A stretch of DNA of 39,419 bases from Planctomycetaceae bacterium (GTDB lineage Bacteria > Planctomycetota > Planctomycetia > Planctomycetales > Planctomycetaceae), in contig PBOJ01000055.1 in NCBI GenBank assembly GCA_002724315.1, positions 1 through 39,419 of the forward strand, written 5' to 3'. Position 1 is the first letter of the stretch. Each line of letters opens with the position of its first letter. The position numbers were made by a program, and so were the translations under genes. The notes under the pieces were generated by a model. That model did not search any database. It saw only the letters and a list, made by a program, of their open reading frames with translations, and was not told the DNA's origin. Shown here in pieces: positions 34,527 through 39,419 of this stretch.

Positions 34527-36043
34527 CAGGCTTCCCTCTCGGGTGGTTTTGCGTGCGTTCGGGGAGACCCGGAGGCGAGGAAAATGGTGGGGACGGATAC
34601 GAAACGGCCGAGAGTCACCAGCAGTCCGACGACCGCCAATGGCACCATCACGACCACCAGCGTGGTGCTCGACAGGGCTGCATTCCTGCCGAAGTGCATC
34701 TGCTGGTACATGCGGTGGGCCACCGAGAGCCATTCCGGTGGTGCCAGCAGTTCATTGAGCGTCAATTCGAGGTATCCCCACCAGCACAGCAGTCCGACCA
34801 TCCAGGCGACACGTTGACCGAAATGCTGCCAGGTCAGTCGCCAGCCGGCGATTCTCTGCGCGGCGGTCGGACCGCGTTGCAGGAGCCTGGAGAGGTATGT
34901 TGATTCCCGACGAGGCAGTACGGCCAGGAGGACAATGAGCAAAGCGGCTCGGGGCAGAAGCCAAAGGGACTGGCCGATGAGCAGGGCCCCGATCGAATGC
35001 CCGAATCCGGCAGGAGCCATGATCAGCAGAGTCCAGGTCAGCAACAGTCCCAGCGAGAGATTGCCCAGCAGTCCGGGAAGTGAGAGGGCCATCAGCAGGC
35101 CGGGATGCCGACGTCGCAACAGCCAGCCGGCGATGATGGCGGCCGAGACCGCGATGGCCACTGTCGGTATCAAGCTGCGGCCGGCATGGGCCAGGGTCGG
35201 CCCCAGGCGGTGTTCGCCCCTCCATGTGGCTGCCCAGCCAGGTGCTCCGTCGTAGATCAGGTTCCCCAGTGGAATGGCCGTCCCCATCCCCACCGCCACC
35301 GCCAGCCAGGTGGACGCCACTCGCTCTTCCCACGGGGATCGCGGTCGCAATCCGGTTGGCCGCAATACGCCCGGATCTCGGCGCGACGTCCAGGCGAGGG
35401 CCAACAGTGGAGCCAACAACCCCAGTGAACAGGCCAGGGGCATCCATCCGAAACGCCAAAGATCCCAGGGTGACCGCTGTCCCAGGCCCTGCAGCGCGAT
35501 CAGTTCGAACAGCGCATTGGACCAGCTCGCTGGAGTCAGTCGTTGGCCAGCGATCACGCGGAACAGCGAGGCAATCTCGAATTCGTGGAAAACCAGTAAC
35601 GCCATCAGTCCAAAGGCGGGAATCCGGTTTCGAGCCGGTCCATACCAGAGGCTTCGGGACCAACCGCAGGAGCGGACCCGTCGGAGCCGGTCGGATCCGG
35701 CCAGTTGTCCGCACCAGTCTGCCGTCGGACCCAGCGGTGGCGGCGGAGCCAAGACCAGCACGAAAGTGCCGACGGGTACGACCCCGATCAGTAGCAGCAG
35801 GTCGTAGAACAACTCGTTGAGCACCGGTTGATGGACCAGGTCGAGAGTGACATTGGAATAGGCGTAGCCGACCACAAATCCCGGGGTGAGAAACGGGATG
35901 GCCAGTGCCACCAATCTCCTCCGACGGTGACGCGGACTGTCGAGTTGCAGGGGCCGGGCCAAAATCGTCACCAGGGGGGTGGCGACCAGTGAGATGGTGA
36001 TCGCCCGCAGCAGGGTCCAGCCGCATTCTGCCTCGAGGCTCAT
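34526..36043 (-). CDS. Ferric-iron-type ABC importer permease, two fused halves
   Basis: 505 residues from the ATG at 36043, which forms an ATGA overlap with the binding-protein stop; the longer frame upstream is Arg-rich and not membrane-like. About twelve membrane segments are arranged in two halves, the FbpB/ThiP layout in which one chain supplies both permease domains, and the length is normal for it. The ATPase-docking EAA loop is hard to see: the second-half candidate RGPTAAQRIAGWRLTW keeps only parts of the EAA...G pattern. An Arg-rich cytoplasmic loop (DSPRHRRRRL) follows the first helix. It should move the ligand delivered by the lipoprotein encoded upstream across the inner membrane. 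Confidence 0.87.
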   Translation of the reverse strand: MSLEAECGWTLLRAITISLVATPLVTILARPLQLDSPRHRRRRLVALAIPFLTPGFVVGYAYSNVTLDLVHQPVLNELFYDLLLLIGVVPVGTFVLVLAPPPPLGPTADWCGQLAGSDRLRRVRSCGWSRSLWYGPARNRIPAFGLMALLVFHEFEIASLFRVIAGQRLTPASWSNALFELIALQGLGQRSPWDLWRFGWMPLACSLGLLAPLLALAWTSRRDPGVLRPTGLRPRSPWEERVASTWLAVAVGMGTAIPLGNLIYDGAPGWAATWRGEHRLGPTLAHAGRSLIPTVAIAVSAAIIAGWLLRRRHPGLLMALSLPGLLGNLSLGLLLTWTLLIMAPAGFGHSIGALLIGQSLWLLPRAALLIVLLAVLPRRESTYLSRLLQRGPTAAQRIAGWRLTWQHFGQRVAWMVGLLCWWGYLELTLNELLAPPEWLSVAHRMYQQMHFGRNAALSSTTLVVVMVPLAVVGLLVTLGRFVSVPTIFLASGSPRTHAKPPEREA

Positions 36044-37143
36044 CTCGCGTACTCCGTTCGCAGCCACGCCAGGCATGCGGCTCGGGAGGTCTGGAGTTCT
36101 TCGAGAGGGGCTCCGTCGGCGACCCAGGGGCGGAGACGGCGGACCTCTGCGGGCAGGCTCTGCGCGTCGATCTCGCCAAGCGGAACTTGTCGAGACGGTG
36201 AGCGAGCCAGGGCCATCTCGGTCTCGGCACTCAGGAGGAAGTCGACCAGTTGACGTGCAGCGGACAGGCGTTTGGTGCCCTTGACGATCGATACACTGTT
36301 GGGCATGCAGATGGTTTGGCCGCTGGGAAGCCGGATCGGCAGCATGGCCACCGGATGTCCGTCGTCGAGTCCGACAAAGAAATCGTCGGTGTCCGTCCAT
36401 CCCAGGTCACATGTGCCGCGAGCGACCAGGTTCTTGACTGTCGCGTTACCAGGAACCTCGATCAGGCCGCGGCGACGACGGTCGGCGTGCTCGGCCTTGA
36501 GCGTCCGGCCGTTGTCGCCATGCCACAGCAGGCAGTAATGCGTCAAGGTGGTGCCGAACAGCGGGCGCGCGACGGCCATTCTCGAGAGGTCGCGGGCCGT
36601 GACGGCCTGTTCGATCGATTCGACGGTCGCCGGCAGTTTCTCGGTGTTGACAATCCAGACTCTCAGCCGTGCTGCGAATCCGCACCATCGCCCGTCAGGA
36701 TCCTTGAAGGCCTCGGGAATCCGTCTCCAGCCGCTGCCCCTGTATTTTTCCAGCAGATCGTGGGCCAGAAGATCGGTTGTTCCCAGGACCTGGTTGTTCC
36801 AGAACACATCGCAGACCGGGGACGATTTTTCCCGGATGAGCCGGTTGACCAGGCCCAGTGACTTGGTGGCCTCGGTGTCGTGACGCACTTGGACCGAGAT
36901 GCCGGTTTTGCGAGTGAATCTCGCAAGGATCGGTTCGGAGAACAACTGGTCGTGGGAGCAATAGACGACCAGTGGATCGGATTCGGTGTTGACCGATGAT
37001 CCGGCGGTGGGGGATGGAGTTGATGGCGTGCAGCCACCACCGGCCAGCCCGACCACGAGCAACAGGACCCCAATCGGCACGCTGGCGGTGACTCGACGAC
37101 GGAGAAAAACTGGGCGGCCCAACGGGTCACTTCTTGGGAGCAT
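36040..37143 (-). CDS. Iron-type ABC importer substrate-binding lipoprotein
   Basis: 367 residues from the ATG at 37143; the upstream frame lies inside the preceding gene. A positively charged start (FLRRRV) and hydrophobic stretch end at Cys38 in LAGGGC, a likely lipid-attachment site. The mature part is a class of periplasmic binding protein typical of ferric iron and related importers: VVYCSHDQLFSEPILARFTRKTGI at the start of lobe 1, DVFWNN, GFAARLRVWIVNTEKLP, the hinge stretch LVARGTCDLGWTDTDD and MPNSVSIVKGTKRLSAARQLVDFLLS. Tyr residues often used for iron binding are not obvious at the usual late position, so the ligand is uncertain. It overlaps the coiled-coil membrane gene by 17 bases and the permease by four. 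Confidence 0.88.
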   Translation of the reverse strand: MLPRSDPLGRPVFLRRRVTASVPIGVLLLVVGLAGGGCTPSTPSPTAGSSVNTESDPLVVYCSHDQLFSEPILARFTRKTGISVQVRHDTEATKSLGLVNRLIREKSSPVCDVFWNNQVLGTTDLLAHDLLEKYRGSGWRRIPEAFKDPDGRWCGFAARLRVWIVNTEKLPATVESIEQAVTARDLSRMAVARPLFGTTLTHYCLLWHGDNGRTLKAEHADRRRRGLIEVPGNATVKNLVARGTCDLGWTDTDDFFVGLDDGHPVAMLPIRLPSGQTICMPNSVSIVKGTKRLSAARQLVDFLLSAETEMALARSPSRQVPLGEIDAQSLPAEVRRLRPWVADGAPLEELQTSRAACLAWLRTEYAR

Positions 37144-38887
37144 CGTCCGAGTTGGCCGGCGATTGGGATGGCGAGTTGGCCGGGGCAGTCTCGTCGAGAG
37201 ACTGGAAGTACTTCTTGATGCCTTCGATGTATCCCTTGGGGATTTCCTCCTTGTCAATCGCCTCGCCGACGCCTTGTTTGATCGCCTTGACGCTCTTCCT
37301 GTAGTTTTGCCGGGCATCTCCGGAATCGCTCTGTCCCTTGGTCTTCAGTGACAACAGGACCTTACCGGCCGTCAGTGCCGACTTGGAGATCTCGGACTGG
37401 AACTTTGTTTTGACCGAGTCGTCCTCGGGCACTTCACCGCCTTTGCCGAATCCTCGGTTCCCGGTCCCATCTCCTTCGGACATCTGTTCGCCGAGTTGTT
37501 CCATCAGCTGCTGATAAAACTCGCGGTAATCGTCAAGCGTTTCGGCGCTCTCGAGCATCTCGCTGTCGGCCTGGCCGTTTTCATTGGCCTTCTGGGCCAT
37601 GCGGGCCGTTTCGATCGCCTTCTCCAGTTCCTGCAGATCGCGGGCGGTCTGAGACAACTCCTGGAGTTCCTGCTTGGCGAGTTCCATGGTTTCGGAGAGA
37701 TGCTTCTGTGCACTTTCGGCGAGTTCCTTGTCGCCGGACTGCATCGCTTTCATCTGCTGCTTGGCTCGCTTCAACGCCGCGGTGAGCGGATGTTTGTCGT
37801 CCAGCTTCTCAGAGGCGAATGACTGGATGTCTCGGAGCTTCTTCTGCATCCTCTGCGCCAACTCGGATCGCTTCTCCTGAGCCTCGGGGCTGTTGTCACC
37901 GTCGAGTTTCGAGAGTTTCTCGAGGTCCTTCTTGATGGACTCGAGTTCTTTCTTGAGACTGTCGGTCGAACCTTCCTGGAGCTCCTTGGACCACTTTTCG
38001 ACCTTGGGAGAATCGATCTGTCCAAATTTCTGGTCGTTGGTTGTGCGGTTGAGCGTCTGCTTGAGCTTGTGGGCATCGGCCATCTTGTGCAGGTCACCGA
38101 GCTTCTTGCGTTGCTGATTGAGCAGCTTGCGGTTGGCGTCAGGTGCGGCCGTCGCCATTTTTTTCAGAGCTGCCTTCAACTCGTCGATCGCCTGTTTGAC
38201 CTGTGGTGAGTTTTCGTCTTCTTCGTCACTCAACTGTTCGGCTCGCAGTTTCGTCTTGCGGGCTTCCCGTTCAAGTGCGGTTCTTTGCTGCTTGATCTCG
38301 TCGGCCCGAGCGACTTCGTCAAAGGGGTCGAACTGGGGAACAGCAAGTACCAGCAGCGCAACGACGGCCAGGGCGATGCCCGGTTTCCGGGAGGCTCGTG
38401 AAAACGGCAGAGGAACGACCGCGGCGGGCTGGATGCTGGTGGATCTGGTGATCGCGTTGCGGGCCACCAGGGGCTGGTAGTTTCCGGCCGATCCGTCCAG
38501 CAAGGTCAACGTCAGGAACAGGTCCTTGGTGCCGTGGTGTCGATCGATTGCACGGGCCGCTTCGGATCGGGTCGGGCGATCGTGCCAGCAGGCGGCCGCC
38601 AGCACCGACACGACGACCGCGCCCAGCAACAGGATCGCTGTCAGAATTCCCAGGCCGGCCCAGTCGGCGACTCCGATTGTCTCGATGCCAAGCAGCCCGG
38701 CCGTCGCCGTGACCATTCCATCCAGCGGCAGGCTGACAAGACCCGTCAGGCGAACGAACAGGATGGTGACACCCAGCACGGCCGAAATCGAGAGAATCAG
38801 CGTCGAGACCCGACGGCCGAACCGGACCCACCTCAGTCGCGAGGTGACCCGTGAGAGCACGGCGTCAGGACCAGAAAGCGTTGTCAT
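37127..38887 (-). CDS. Coiled-coil membrane protein, DUF4175-like
   Basis: 586 residues. The first 190 hold three hydrophobic segments (about 28-46, 80-103 and 168-185) with a cytoplasmic or periplasmic stretch between, containing ARAIDRHHGTKDLFLTLTLL. From about 195 to 480 the chain is almost continuous charged helix (KKELESIKKDLEKLSKLD, SELAQRMQKKLRDIQSF), a long coiled coil, followed by a Gly-rich turn and a short helical C-terminal domain (DYREFYQQLMEQLGEQ, IPKGYIEGIKKYFQSL). The layout resembles large planctomycete and proteobacterial DUF4175-type proteins often placed near MoxR/vWA genes. Its stop overlaps the binding-protein start by 17 bases, so it is in the iron-transporter operon. 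Function unknown. Confidence 0.75.
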   Translation of the reverse strand: MTTLSGPDAVLSRVTSRLRWVRFGRRVSTLILSISAVLGVTILFVRLTGLVSLPLDGMVTATAGLLGIETIGVADWAGLGILTAILLLGAVVVSVLAAACWHDRPTRSEAARAIDRHHGTKDLFLTLTLLDGSAGNYQPLVARNAITRSTSIQPAAVVPLPFSRASRKPGIALAVVALLVLAVPQFDPFDEVARADEIKQQRTALEREARKTKLRAEQLSDEEDENSPQVKQAIDELKAALKKMATAAPDANRKLLNQQRKKLGDLHKMADAHKLKQTLNRTTNDQKFGQIDSPKVEKWSKELQEGSTDSLKKELESIKKDLEKLSKLDGDNSPEAQEKRSELAQRMQKKLRDIQSFASEKLDDKHPLTAALKRAKQQMKAMQSGDKELAESAQKHLSETMELAKQELQELSQTARDLQELEKAIETARMAQKANENGQADSEMLESAETLDDYREFYQQLMEQLGEQMSEGDGTGNRGFGKGGEVPEDDSVKTKFQSEISKSALTAGKVLLSLKTKGQSDSGDARQNYRKSVKAIKQGVGEAIDKEEIPKGYIEGIKKYFQSLDETAPANSPSQSPANSDDAPKK

Positions 38888-38938
38888 GTCGCTTGTCTCG
38901 AGCAGGGCCGAAGTGCCACAGGAGCAGCATAACGTCCC

Positions 38939-39419
38939 TCACTCGTTCGGCTCAAGGACCTTTGCTTCGCCGAGGGAGATCATTCCATCGCGGTTCTTGT
39001 CCAGCCGATCGAATAGAGAGAGTCCGCCAAGAAACTCGCGGCCAGAGACGTCTCCATCGCCGTTGCGATCCATCCGCCGAAACCACCGGGGGCCACCACG
39101 GCGATCGGCTGTCGGTGTGGTGGGAGCAGGCCGCGGACGCGGCATCGCCATCGCCTCCCGGGTGAACAGTGATGCGCGAGCCACTTCGAGTGTCAGGATG
39201 TGGTTGCCCGAGAGGTCGGTACGCGAAATCCGCCCATCATGATCCTTGTCGAGTTTCTCGAGTTGGGCGTATCCCTCTCGGAACTCCCTGGGAGCCAGTC
39301 GCCGGTCTCCGTTGGTGTCAAGCAGTTCGAACAGTGAACGACGGCTGTGCGAGACGCCCAGCAGCAGGCGGCTCTGCTGGACCGCCGTCTGGTCCTTGAT
39401 GAACTCAATGATTTCTTCC
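38939..39419 (-). CDS. EF-hand protein, C-terminal part (5' end outside window)
   Basis: The frame is open from the right edge to a stop at 38939, giving about 159 visible residues with no start needed inside the window. Four calcium-type loops can be read: DTNGDRRLAPREF, DKDHDGRISRTDL, DRNGDGDVSGREF and DKNRDGMISLGEA. The first pair and second pair are separated by a Pro/Arg-rich linker (MPRPRPAPTTPTADRRGG). EF-hand repeats of this kind are common in exported planctomycete proteins. It precedes the coiled-coil gene by 51 bases on the same strand and might begin that operon. Confidence 0.85.
   Translation of the reverse strand, partial: EEIIEFIKDQTAVQQSRLLLGVSHSRRSLFELLDTNGDRRLAPREFREGYAQLEKLDKDHDGRISRTDLSGNHILTLEVARASLFTREAMAMPRPRPAPTTPTADRRGGPRWFRRMDRNGDGDVSGREFLGGLSLFDRLDKNRDGMISLGEAKVLEPNE

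Noticed and set aside
39193..39408. A 71-residue minus-strand open frame near the right edge.
   Set aside because: The neighbouring frame reads four EF-hand loops without a break from the window edge, so this one is a shadow.

Overview
The window is GC-rich bacterial DNA that reads as a planctomycete chromosome. The marks are a giant dehydrogenase/HEAT/cytochrome c protein of the Pirellula/Verrucomicrobium type, a Ser/Thr kinase with a long WD40 tail beside a small ECF-type sigma factor, paired secretin-family proteins with a BON protein, and a MoxR/DUF58/von Willebrand A cluster joined to ABC-2 exporters. Coding density is very high: no stretch over 300 bases lacks a gene, and I see no tRNA, rRNA, CRISPR array, insertion sequence or prophage.

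Left part (1-8484, plus strand): the end of a secretin, a lipoprotein-like unknown, a BON-domain secreted protein, a coiled-coil secretin-like protein, and the dehydrogenase/HEAT/cytochrome c protein. The first four look like one envelope module. Next (8509-14167, minus strand) come an ECF sigma factor and, downstream of it, the kinase. leuB (14335-15411, plus) is a lone housekeeping gene; its stop codon shares a CTAG palindrome with the stop of the convergent cluster.

Centre (15408-33442, minus strand): eleven genes in one direction, nearly all joined by 1-4 base overlaps or gaps under 45 bases. In transcription order they are an NHL-propeller lipoprotein, a large membrane protein with vWA and amidotransferase-like folds, a MoxR ATPase, a DUF58 protein, a BatA-like vWA membrane protein, and then two successive copies of the set [secreted membrane protein with amidotransferase-like fold, ABC ATPase, ABC-2 permease]. 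The doubled set recalls the gliding-type (GldA/F/G-like) ABC systems. My reading is an envelope machine in which MoxR and the vWA proteins assemble or remodel something served by two related ABC exporters. Its job is not known to me, and it is the best candidate here for an undescribed system.

Right part (33576-39419, minus strand): a ferric-iron-type ABC importer (binding lipoprotein, fused permease, ATPase), overlapped at its head by a large coiled-coil membrane protein, and then the C-terminal end of an EF-hand protein that runs out of the window.

Starts were re-chosen for several genes where a methionine at a stop/start overlap, or next to a ribosome binding site or signal peptide, fits better than the longest reading frame.
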